A DNA stretch of 62,000 nt from Adiantum capillus-veneris (lineage: Eukaryota > Streptophyta > Polypodiopsida > Polypodiales > Pteridaceae): NCBI GenBank assembly GCA_014529385.2, contig CM043966.1, positions 92,703,087 through 92,765,086 of the forward strand, read 5' to 3'. The position numbers were made by a program, and so were the translations under genes. Position 1 is the first letter of the stretch. Each line of letters begins with the position of its first letter. The notes under the pieces are model-generated. The model did no database searches. It was not told the DNA's origin and was given only the letters and a program-made list of their open reading frames with translations. Positions 42,836-52,147 of this stretch are shown piece by piece.

Positions 42836-43267
42836 ATGGCACTTATCTTCTTTGATCCAGGTGCCAAAGCGAACTTTATCACGCCAGAATTAGCTATGAA
42901 GCTGGGCATCAGAGCTGAAGAGATGGGGTATACCGCAGAGGTAGGATTGGCATGTCCTGGCCACTTAGAGTGCGTTACTCCCATCATTGGAAAGCTGCGT
43001 CTTCATATTCAGTCGTATGTGGACACAGAAGAGTTCTACATCATGCCGCTGGAAGGATGTGATGTCTTGTTGGGGATCCCGTGGATGTTCCGAGTGCATG
43101 GAGTCTCGGATGCCTACAACAAAAAGATCATTGTACAGCATAGGGGCAAAACTCACATCTTGGATGTAAAGCTAAAAGGAGAGTCAATCCCTATTGTATC
43201 TGCTTCTGCTATCAATTCTGTAATAAAGAATCATCTATTTTTCTACGTACTTGGTTTTTGCACGTAA
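42836..43267 (+). CDS. Retropepsin-like protease segment
   Basis: A 143-codon frame. ALIFFDPGAKANFITPELAM is the active-site loop, with D-P-G-A rather than the usual D-[ST]-G. About 75 residues later CDVLLGIPWMFRVHG is the second conserved strand. The Pro variant also occurs in the 46-52 kb element and in plant gypsy elements in general. The protease processes the polyprotein. A stop at 43,265 separates it from the polymerase. Confidence 0.82.
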   Translation: MALIFFDPGAKANFITPELAMKLGIRAEEMGYTAEVGLACPGHLECVTPIIGKLRLHIQSYVDTEEFYIMPLEGCDVLLGIPWMFRVHGVSDAYNKKIIVQHRGKTHILDVKLKGESIPIVSASAINSVIKNHLFFYVLGFCT

Positions 43268-43339
43268 TATTTCATATAGTTGTCAGTCAAATTTATCTGT
43301 GCTAGTAAAAGACAGGTTAGCATTTTTGCAAACGTTTAA

Positions 43340-44784
43340 TGGCTGCTTTTTTTATTCATTACCGTCTCAACTACCGCCGGAGAGGCCCGAGGATCATGCG
43401 ATCGATTTGGTGCCAGGTTATAGCCCACCAAATAGGCCACCGTATAGGGTTAGTGAGGCGCAGCAACGGAAAGAGATTATGAGCCAAGTGGAGGAGCTCT
43501 TAGAAAAAGGGCTGATTCAGCCTAGCTCATCACCCTATTGCTCTCCAGTGCTCTTAGTACAGAAAAAGGATGACTCGTGGCGCATGTGTATTGACTACCG
43601 TGCGTTGAATAAGAATACCATCAAGAGTAGGTTTCCTATTCCAAGGATTGATGATATTCTTGATCGCCTAGAGGGTGCGGCGATTTTCAGTAGGATCGAC
43701 CTTAAAAGTGGGTACCATCATATTCAAATTAGGCCTGAGGATGTGCATAAGACTGCGTTTAGAACGACAATTGGTCTCTGAGTTCTTAGCGATGCCATTT
43801 GGTTTTACGAATGCTCCTGCTACGTTCAATAGGATGATGGATAGGATCTTCCGTCCATATCAGAACTTTGTTGGCACAATCTTTGATGACATGATAGTCT
43901 ACTCGAAGAATGAAGAGGAGCATAGGCATCACCTGACCATTGTGTTTGAAGAGTTGCGCAGGAACAGATTGCTCATCAATGGCAAGAAAAGCGAGTTCTT
44001 CTTGGAAGAGATCCACTTCCTCGAACACATTGTGTCAAAGGATGGTGTCCGAATGGATCCTGCGAAGGTCGAAGCAATCAAGACATGGCCAGATTTAAGG
44101 ACTATGCACGATGTCCGTAGCTTCTTAGGGCTATGTTCTTGCTACAGAAGATTCATTCGCAACTTTGCAGAGATTGCTTCACCTTTACATGCTTTGCAAA
44201 AGAAAGAGGTCACTTTCAGATGGACCCAGAAAGAGATTTCATCTTTTGATCTCTTAAAGGAAAAGATGACTTCAGATCCAGTCATTGTTTTGCCAGATCT
44301 CAGAAACTCATTTGTGGTTCAGTGTGACCCTTATGGCAGTAGCATTGGTGCAGTGCTAATGCAAGATGGCAGGGTAGTAGCCTATGAGAGCAGAATCTTG
44401 CAAGGGCTAGAGATGACCATGCAGGTCTATGAAAAAGAGTTACTGGCTGTGATTCATGCCCTCTTAAGTTGGAAACACTATCCGCTAGGTGCTGATTTTG
44501 TCGTCCAAACGGATCATCAGACCTTGCGATACTTTCTGACACAGTCAAAGCTATTGGAAAAGCATATGCGATGGGCAAACATTCTCTCCATGTTTCACTT
44601 CCAAATTGTGCATGTGGAAGGCAAGAAGAATGTTGTGGCTGATGCGTTATCAAGAAAGCCACAGATTTCAGCTGTGTCAATTCCTTATCATCATGAGCTT
44701 GATGACATGAAGGAACAGTATGCGAGTGACGAAGATTTTGTAAGGATCTTCGAACAGTTACAAGGACAACGTCATGAGCACTAA
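43340..44784 (+). pseudogene. Reverse transcriptase and RNase H
   Basis: Frames 43251-43781 and 43675-44784 are one gene with a frameshift near 43,780. Polymerase blocks: PPNRPPYRVSEAQQRKE, SPVLLVQKKDDSWRMCIDYR, FSRIDLKSGYHHIQI, MPFGFTNAPATFNRMMD, IFDDMIVYSKN (catalytic DD) and FLEHIVSKDGVRMDP. RNase H blocks: FVVQCDPYGSSIGAVLMQDG, YEKELLAVIHALLSWKHY, QTDHQTLRYFLTQ and VVADALSR. This order is that of Ty3/gypsy. All catalytic aspartates checked are present. Only the frameshift and flanking stops break it. Confidence 0.95.
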
Positions 44785-44802
44785 CTCCTCAGAGATGGTT
44801 TT

Positions 44803-45898
44803 ATGATGATGCATGGCAGACTCTGTCTCACTAGGCCATTGCGACACAAGGTCATGGTAGAGAGTCATGTCCCACCGTATGCAGGGCATCGCGATATAGA
44901 TGCTACAGTGAAAGCGGTTAAGACATTCTTTTATTTGCCTACCTTGAGGAGAGATGTGGATGCCTTTGTGCGAGCATGCGTGATTTGCCAAAAGGTCAAG
45001 TTTGACAGGCAAAAGGCACCAGGGCCGTTACAACCATTGCCGATTCCAGATAAACCATGGGAAAGCATAGCTATGGATTTTATCTTTGATCTTCCCAGAA
45101 CACAGACAGGGAATGATGGAATCTGGACCATTATTTGCAGATTCAGCAAGCAAGCTCATTTCATTCCTGTTAGGAAGAAGATAAAACCAGATCAAATGGC
45201 ACGTCTCTTTATGTACAATCCTCTAAGTACCATGGTATGCCACAGTCGATTGTCAGTGACCGTGACCCACGGATGACAAGTCTATTCTGGAGAGGCATAT
45301 TTGAGAATATGGGCACCACACTTAAGTTCTCATCGTCGTTTCATCCAAAAGAGGCGAATTCTACTGTCTTGGATCTGCTTAAGTGCTATAGCACAAGGCA
45401 AAGTGGGAGCATTATTTGTCGTTGGTTGAATATGCGTACAATAACACAGTGCATTCTTCAACAAGCAAAGCACCTTTTGAAATTGTCGAAGGTCATGTGA
45501 AAGTTCCTCCCATTTTGCATACCAAGGAAAAGATCTTTCAGGCAAATCAATATGTACAGAATTTGGATGAAATGTACCAGAAGATAAAGCATGCCCTTGA
45601 AAGGACATAGGCAAAGCAAAAGAAAGCTGCTGATCTCCATCGTCGTGAATTGCTGTTTTCACTTGGTGATCGGGTACTGTTGCAGTTTGCAAAGGCACGC
45701 TTAAAGAAGCAAAAAGATAAAGAAAGTCTCTTTACAAAGCTTAGTATGTGCTATTATGGGCCTTTTCAAGTAACAGAGAAGATCAGTGACGTCAGTTATA
45801 GGCTGAAATTGCCTGAGAACTGGAAGATTCACAATGCTTTTCACGTGAGTCTTCTCAGATCAAGAGTACAGCAATTGCTTCTAATGAGTACATGTTGA
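44803..45898 (+). pseudogene. Integrase
   Basis: The HHCC zinc domain is in ESHVPPYAGHRDIDATVKAV and ACVICQKVKF. The core has AMDFIFDLP (first Asp) and, after a frameshift near 45,220, SIVSDRDPRMTSLFWRGIFE (second Asp). A further shift leads to VEYAYNNTVHSSTSKAPFEI. The C-terminal GPY/F module reads LSMCYYGPFQVTEKISDVSY and WKIHNAFHVSLL. The frame then stops at 45,898 with no chromodomain. Internal stop at 45,608. Confidence 0.93.
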
Positions 45899-46211
45899 CG
45901 CATTTTTAAATTGTTGGTTTATTATGCTTGAAAGGATTCAAAGTGCACTAAAAGTTATGGACTCTACTAAAGCCAGTGGCAAAGTGTGAAAGCTATCCAC
46001 TATGTAAATGGAACAGTCTCAAAGGTAGACCATACATGAGTTAACAACTGTTGAATACACAAGAGTGTTAACTATGAGCATGTATGTCTCGTACCATGTT
46101 TGTGAACACACGAAAAAATTGACAGCCATGATACGGTGTCCACGAAGTGCTGTACACGCTAATAGATTGATATTCATGCAAACGAGGACGTTCGCGATTT
46201 CAAGAGGGGGG
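45899..46211 (+). other. 3' untranslated region and polypurine tract
   Basis: About 310 bases without a frame of interest. AAGAGGGGGG at 46203-46212 precedes the 3' LTR and is the likely polypurine tract. Confidence 0.65.
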
Positions 46212-46349
46212 TATGGCACGAGTTTGTGGCAACTTTACTTGTTGATTTCTTTTTGGGGGAAATTTTATTTGACTTGTTTTAAAGCACCCCTTTGGAAATG
46301 CCAATGCCCGAGTTGCATGGTGTGACGCGGACAGTGAGAGTCTAGGCCG
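46212..46349 (+). repeat. 3' LTR of inserted gypsy element, left piece
   Basis: Matches 39,392-39,516 from TGTGG.AACTTTACTTG onward and is cut at TCTAGGCC by the nested minus-strand element. Confidence 0.88.
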
Positions 46350-46354
46350 GATGG
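46350..46354. repeat. Target-site duplication, left copy (GATGG)
   Basis: The uninterrupted LTR has GACGG here (39,524-39,535 region, TCTAGGCCTGACGGCC). Left copy GATGG and right copy AACGG each differ by one transition from GACGG. Confidence 0.75.
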
Positions 46355-47504
46355 TGTAAGGTGCAGCAGAATGAATATTTGAACTTTGCTCAAGATGAGT
46401 GCTCCGAACTGTGCTCAAGGTTCCTTTTGTTCTTATGGAAGGGAGAGCCTTCCGTTTTTAATGAGTGAGTGCAATGATCATAAACAAAGTGAATGGACAC
46501 TGTGCGTGAAAGTGTATAAGACTGAGAGATAGAGAGAGAAGAGAATACAACACCAGAGACGACGTAAAACCCTCCTCTTAGGCCCCACTCTCGTCGGCGA
46601 GAGTGGTCTACTATTGATTGCACAAACTGGTACAAACTGAATGCATGTGATTGATGCAAGTCTAGGCTAGATCGATGACGACGACGGGGATGGCAAGACT
46701 AATCTAAGGACTGAAAACTGAGGCTTTCTATCTGCTGTCCAAAAACGCTGATGGCTGAATTTTGCTAAGACCAAAAACGCTGCTGTGGGCTGAATTCTAC
46801 CTGCTGAAATCTGCTATTTTGGGGCGATCAAAGCATGCTGAAAAACGCTAGATATTGTGGAATTTCTGCTGAAAATATGATGGTTCTTTAGGGCTGAAAA
46901 CTGCAGGTCTTTGTCTGCTGAAAACGCCACGTTGAGGGCGATCCTGATATGCTGAAAACGCCAGCAAATGGGGTGGTCTATGGCGATAGTTCCATGGAGG
47001 AAAAACGCTAGGGCTGTGGGGTCTCTTGCGGTGAAGCTTGCTGATGAAAACGCCAAGGGCTGAGGTTGATGAAAAACGCTAGGCTAGGGGAGTCTTCTGC
47101 TTGGAGGGAAATCGCCACCAAGGTTCTTGCTGAGAAGTTGCATGTTGAGCACTAGTGCTCCTGCTGCCTCTTCTGCCAATTAGTGCTAGTCTAGGTTTGC
47201 TTATATACAAACTTACTCAATTTGCCCTACCTACTTTCCAACAATAAGTGAAAAATGTCAAAAATAGGTAAAATAGGCTAAATGCACTGGAAAATTCCCT
47301 GAAGGATTCTGATGGGAATGCTTATGATCATGCTGAGTGCAACCAGAGGATATGCATCTACACTAAGTGTTTGGACATACACAGTCTGCGAACAGACTCA
47401 CAAAAGTACCAGAACACTTCTAATCTAGACTGACTAGACTGACGGAACCCTTGTCGTGCTATAGCTTGTCCACAGACACATACGGTTGGATGTGTCACGT
47501 GACA
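46355..47504 (-). repeat. 3' LTR of the gag-protease element
   Basis: 1150 bp; in plus coordinates from TGTAAGGTGCAGCAG to the palindrome TGTCACGTGACA. TATA box complement TTATATA at 47201-47207. Rich in AAAAACGCT motifs, the complement of AGCGTTTTT. Confidence 0.92.
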
Positions 47505-47516
47505 TCCCCTCCTTTT
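47505..47516 (-). other. Polypurine tract, minus strand
   Basis: TCCCCTCCTTTT on the plus strand, identical in complement to 34,257-34,268. Confidence 0.9.
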
Positions 47517-48242
47517 GAAAGTGAGGTACTGGTACCGAGCTGTATGGCGTCGAGGGAGATTGCCAATAGCATCCAGAATCTTGGAAGAAACTCTTCGCCG
47601 GCCCACTCTGATGTGTGGGTCGTGCAATACTTGAACTTCATAAAGGTCTGCAATGCTTGCTTCTTTGGGCCGCGCCGAAAGCAACACAAAGTCTTCTATG
47701 GCTCCTTCAATGCTTCAACTTCGTCGAGAGTCCTGCTTCTTCCTTCTTCAAGGATCTCCATGACTGAAAATTCCTAAAACCATTGCCAACACAAACCATG
47801 AACATACCTATTCCATGTAAAGTGATTGAAAAAAATCTTGTCTTCCTCAAAGACTCTGCATGCAATGTAGATGAACAAAGAGACGGAGTGCCAAACCGTT
47901 CACCACACACACACAAACAATGAGATCGAATCTTTCTTTCTGATCTAAATCAATCAACTGTTGCAATTCACAATGGAAATGCCCATGCTTGGTGCTCATA
48001 CTTTCATGTGCTCTTTTTACAAATGTGTCGTGCCAAGGAAGAGACACAGAATGTGACTTCCTTGAATACATACTTTTCAGTTTTTCATGAAAAATCCACA
48101 TACATTCGTGCTCATTCATGAATGGAACGTGCCCAACGTACAATATGTCATGCCTAGTAAAAGGGATCACATAAAGACGCTGACTAAAATACAGGAAACG
48201 ATCACGAATAAAACACTCGAACAATGAGTGCGTATGAATCAT
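47517..48242 (-). pseudogene. Spacer frames of unknown function, shared by two elements
   Basis: Minus-strand frames 47847-48242 (FECFIRDRFLYFSQRLYV, MNEHECMWIFHEKLKSMYSR) and shifted frames toward 47,520 (MKFKYCTTHTSEWAGEEFL) match 33,540-34,256. They show protein-like conservation between two insertions, but no polymerase or integrase motif. They could be degraded pol or an element-specific region. Confidence 0.5.
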
Positions 48243-49078
48243 GCGAACACATAATACTTCCTATGAGGGTTCTTTGGACCTAGACGCGAGAGCCAAGATC
48301 GGTTCTTCCTGAAGGGGTTCTTTGGACCTTGACTCGAAGCCAAGATTGGTGCTTCGTGATTGGTCGAATCTACAAGGAGGTTAGCTTCACTAGAGAAAGT
48401 ATCAACTAACATATCATCCTTCTTGTGAACACTCACATCTTCTTCATGCAACTCATCATGCTTGTGAGAAATCACATCTTGATCATGCAAATCATCATGC
48501 TCATCATTATCCTCCAAATCATCATGCTTATCATTGTCATTCAAATCATCATCATGCAAATCATGTGTGTCATGCGTTGGAGAAGAAGAGACTGAGAGAG
48601 TCTCCTTCTCCTGAATCCGTTCAATCTTCGCCTGCACATTTGCAATGAGAGAGGGAGAATGAACAACTTCCTCTCCACGAATGACAATGGCAGAGTCACT
48701 TTTGGCATTCAAAGTGAACGAATTTTCTGCCCAATCAATGAGAGGGTTATACTCACGAAACCATCGAATGCCCAAAATCATATCACATCTTGAGAGAGAA
48801 GAGACAGAAAAATTTCTACGGAAAGCAGCTTGTTGAACTGTAAACAACACACCAAGACACTCTTTCGTGATGAGAGAGTCCATACCGGGAGCAAAGCCAG
48901 AGACCTTGAGAGGAGATTTCTGACTAACCTCTAGGCGGCCTCTCTCAACAAGAGAGGGACTGATCACATCATGCATACTACCTGGGTCAAACAATATGGC
49001 AAAACGCTGCCCCGTCATATAACCATAACATTTATTGAGAGACTCATCAATGGGAGGGTCAGGAGAAACTTGGGGCAC
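48239..49078 (-). CDS. Retropepsin-like protease with Asp/His-rich C-terminal tail
   Basis: A 279-codon open frame. Residues about 20-45 hold the active site AILFDPGSMHDVISPSLVER (D-P-G-S). Residues about 98-125 hold CDMILGIRWFREYNPLIDWA, the second strand and helix. From about residue 160 a tail is dominated by Asp, His, Lys and Asn in a loose repeat (NDNDKHDDLEDNDEHDDLHD). It follows the zinc-knuckle region on the minus strand. Processing of gag is the expected role; the tail's role is unknown. Confidence 0.83.
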   Translation of the reverse strand: MPQVSPDPPIDESLNKCYGYMTGQRFAILFDPGSMHDVISPSLVERGRLEVSQKSPLKVSGFAPGMDSLITKECLGVLFTVQQAAFRRNFSVSSLSRCDMILGIRWFREYNPLIDWAENSFTLNAKSDSAIVIRGEEVVHSPSLIANVQAKIERIQEKETLSVSSSPTHDTHDLHDDDLNDNDKHDDLEDNDEHDDLHDQDVISHKHDELHEEDVSVHKKDDMLVDTFSSEANLLVDSTNHEAPILASSQGPKNPFRKNRSWLSRLGPKNPHRKYYVFA

Positions 49079-49156
49079 ACTCGTGTTGTCATTGATTGCA
49101 TTGACAGAGGAAGTGGGTTCTGTGGATTCTTTAGATTCACTAGAGTCAAGCTTAGG

Positions 49157-49198
49157 ACATGTTCTTTTTATGTGACCCTTAATGTGACAATGAAAACA
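49157..49198 (-). other. CCHC zinc knuckle of gag
   Basis: The complement reads CFHCHIKGHIKRTC, a perfect C-x2-C-x4-H-x4-C motif. Confidence 0.9.
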
Positions 49199-49364
49199 AC
49201 GACCTTCCTTAGAATAAGTGCTTTGCTCTTCCGACGTGATGTATCCTCCTAAAATTCCTTGTGCTATCTTTTCATCTGGAGTGAGCTTAGGTTTAGCAAT
49301 TGTGTTAACCTTACCCTTAGGTTCATTGGAAGAATTCTTTTCTAAGAGACTATTGGAAGATTGG

Positions 49365-49870
49365 TTAGAAGAGACCGTTCTTACCGTTCTGATGGTTCTG
49401 AGAAGTCTGCGAGGTACTTGTGGAAGTTTTGTTCTCCTTAGGCTTTCCCTTGTTGTGCTTCATCTCCTCTGCGAGAGCAATCGCTACCGCCTTGTTGAGA
49501 TCGATTGGATCGAACACTTCTACATCAAACTTGATGTAGTCGTCTAACCCAAAAAGGAATGCCTCTTTTCGCTTATCATCCGACTTGCGTAATTGGGTAC
49601 CTAGCTGCAAAACACGATTAGAAAAAGACATAACCGGCATACCATGTTGCTTGAGAGCGCGCCAATCGTGCGAGGTACTGAGGTGGCATAAACCGCGCAT
49701 TGAGCTTGTCTTGGAAATCAGCCGGAAAGGGGTGTGAATTCGTCGGCTTCCTCTAGGTGTGTGGCTAATTGTGCCTCTTGCCATTCATGGTACCAATTGA
49801 TGGCATCACCGGTAAGGTACATAGCTGCCGTCCAAACCTTGCTATTCCCTGTCTTCTTAGTTGTCGCAAA
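49365..49870 (-). pseudogene. Gag capsid-like domain
   Basis: Around 49,770-49,860 the minus strand reads AAMYLTGDAINWYHEWQEAQ, the 'A...L.G.A..W' segment of gag. Frame 49365-49784 continues after a shift with MPVMSFSNRVLQLGTQLRKS and KEAFLFGLDDYIKFDVEVFD, then a Lys/Ser/Thr-rich tail leading to the zinc knuckle. The role is particle assembly. Confidence 0.8.
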
Positions 49871-49940
49871 ATAGGCATTAATTGATGCAACCAAGAATGA
49901 ATAACTGTAGCATCCATCTTATCATCATACTTACTGAAAG

Positions 49941-50693
49941 TCAACTTCTATGTGACTGGGTTGTTGGAGTCCGCATCCCGGCTTGCGCCACTTCAGGAAC
50001 TACCAACATCTTTGGCTGGTTCAGATTTCGAGGCAAGAACTTGTCGAACCAATTCTTGAGTGCGGAGTTCTCTTTGAGCCTCCCGATCGGCCTCCAAGGC
50101 CGCTCGTCTTGCTTCAGCTTCCTCCTGTCTTTATGCTTTTCTTTCTTTTCCTTCATCGTGCTCGCGTTCCAAGGCAATGCGAGTCGCTTCTTGTTGTATG
50201 GCAATTCTTTCGTTTCCTTCTTCGCGCTCGCGGTCCTTCGCTTCCTGTCGTTCTGCTTTTCTTTCTAGTTGTGTCATCATCTCCAACAACGACTTGGCCA
50301 TCGCCTCCATGGAAGTTGGTACAACTCGTGGCGTAGATGGAGAAGGAGGAGGGTCGGAAAAATCTCTTGGTGGGGAAAATTCTTCGTCGCCTCTCTCATG
50401 CTCATCACCTGTATGGGAAGTATCCATTCCGCTTCGGGTGATGACCATGCACTATGATCTTTGGTTCTTATGTTCACGAGGAACTTGGGTTCTTGAGGGT
50501 CTTGGGTTCTTGGGTTCTTGAGGTTCTTGAGGTTTTCTTTCGCTTGCAATCTGTGTTTGAGAAGGATCTTCTCTTCACCCGAGTTCTGCTCTTTTCCGCG
50601 GGCACACCCCTTGGCGGCCTTGCGCTCACACCAAGGTTGCTTTTTCCACCTCACTTCGATTGGCTGGCCTCTAAGTGCACAGTCCGCTCTCAA
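49941..50693 (-). pseudogene. Gag N-terminus with charged coiled coil
   Basis: Minus-strand frames 50277-50693 and 50131-50448. Start MVITRSGMDTSHTGDEHERG at 50448 matches 32,701 in the other element. It is followed by FSDPPPSPSTPRV and a Glu/Arg/Lys-rich helix (QLERKAERQEAKDREREEG) predicted to form a coiled coil. A frameshift and stop occur near 50,130. Upstream, a repetitive 'NLKNLKNPRTQDPQEP' segment reflects imperfect CTTGAGG-type DNA repeats. Confidence 0.75.
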
Positions 50694-50885
50694 TGAGTGA
50701 AAAGAGGCACAAGGGGAGGCTGGACAAGCCCTTCTTTCTTGGGATTCCTGTCACTCTTCAAAAACACGATTAGGAATCGACACGCCCAAGCGAACTTGCG
50801 TTCGTGCGACCCCAACAAGCAAAAAAAATAAAATTTCTTGTGATTCTTGTGGTTCTTTCCTTGAGTGATACAGAACCCTTCCAAA

Positions 50886-50897
50886 GCTCTGATATCA
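50886..50897 (-). promoter_or_regulatory. Primer-binding site for initiator tRNA-Met, one mismatch
   Basis: The plus strand reads GCTCTGATATCA, so the minus strand carries TGATATCAGAGC (consensus TGGTATCAGAGC). Confidence 0.85.
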
Positions 50898-50898
50898 A

Positions 50899-52142
50899 TG
50901 TAAGGTGCAACGGAATGAATGTTTGAACTTTGCTCAAGATGAGTGCTCCGAATTGTGCTCAAGGTTCCTCTTGTTCTTAATGAAGGGAGAGCCTTCCGTT
51001 CTTAATGAGTGAGTGCAATGATCATAAACAAAGTGAATGGACACTGTGCGTGAAAGTGTATGAGACTGAGAGATAGAGAGAGAAGAGAATACGACACCAG
51101 AGACGACGTAAAACCCTCCTCCGAAGGCCCCACTCTCGTCGACGAGAGTGGTCTACTATTGATTGCACAAACTGGTACAAACTGAAAGCATGTGACTGAT
51201 GCAAGTCTAGGCTAGATCGATGACGACGATGGGGATGGCGAGAACGACCTAAGGGCTGAAAACTGAGGCTTTCTATCTGCTGTCCAAAAACGCTGATGGC
51301 TGAATTTTGCTAAGACCAAAAACGCTGTTGTGGGCTGAATTCTACCTGCTGAAATCTGTTGTTTTGGGGCGATCAAAGCATGCTGAAAAATGCTCAATAC
51401 TGTGGACTTACTGCTGAAAATCTGATGGTTCTTTAGGGCTGAAAACTGCAGGTCTTTGTCTGCTGAAAACGCCAAGTTGAGGGTGATCCTGATATGCTGA
51501 AAACGCCAGCAAAGGGGGTGGTCTATGGCGATAGTTCCATGGAGGAAAAACGCTAGGGCTGTGAGGTCTCCTGCGGTTAAGCTTTGGGCTATGGCGATAG
51601 TTCCTTGGAGGAAAAACGCTAGGGTTGTGGGGTCTCCTGCGGTGAAGCTTGCTGATGAAAACGCCAAGGGCTGAGGTTGATGAAAAACGCTAGGCTAGGG
51701 GAGTCTTCTGCTTGGAGGAAAATCGCCCCCAAGGTTCTTACTGAGAAGTTTCCTGTTGAGCACTGGTGCTCCTGCTACCTCTACTGCCAATTAGTGCTAG
51801 TCTAGGTTTGCTTATATACAATATTACTCAATTTGCCCTACCTACTTTCCAACAAAAGTCACTTAAAAATAAGAAGTGAAAAATGTCAAAAAAGGTAAAA
51901 TAGGCTAAATGCACTGGAAAATTCCCCTACAGGATTCTCATGGATTCTGATGGGAATGCTTATGATCATGCTGTGTGCAACTAGAGGATCTGCATCTGCA
52001 CTAAGTGTCTGGACATGCACGGTCTGCGAACAAACTCACAAAAGTGTCAGAACACTTCTAATCTAGACTGACTGGACTAACGGAACCCTTGTCGTACTGT
52101 AGCTTGTCCACGGACACATAGGGTTGGATATGTCACGTGACA
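50899..52142 (-). repeat. 5' LTR of the gag-protease element
   Basis: 1244 bp, about 94 longer than its partner, mostly because of a 66-bp tandem duplication (51525-51656). TATA complement TTATATA at 51812-51818; G-box-like palindrome TGTCACGTGACA at 52131-52142. Confidence 0.92.
51525..51656. repeat. 66-bp tandem duplication in one LTR only
   Basis: ATGGCGATAGTTCC starts at 51525 and 51591. The partner LTR has one copy (about 46,980), so the duplication happened after insertion or was resolved differently in the two LTRs. Confidence 0.9.
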
Positions 52143-52147
52143 AACGG

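Larger units (their letters stand above)
46355..52142 (-). mobile_element. Gag-protease LTR element without visible reverse transcriptase
   Basis: Minus-strand structure of 5.8 kb: 5' LTR 50899-52142, primer site 50886-50897, gag N-terminus, gag core, zinc knuckle (49157-49198), protease (48,700-49,078), Asp/His-rich tail, spacer, polypurine tract (47505-47516), 3' LTR 46355-47504. No reverse transcriptase, RNase H or integrase motif was found between the protease and the polypurine tract. The element at 31,038-35,452 is a shorter relative with the same spacer. It is inserted in the 3' LTR of the gypsy element, and is therefore younger than it. Confidence 0.92.

Noticed and set aside
42850-42880. 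D-P-G in place of D-[ST]-G in proteases as a novel active site
   Set aside because: The same variant is present in the other element (about 48,960-49,000) and is known to me from other plant gypsy proteins, so it is not novel.
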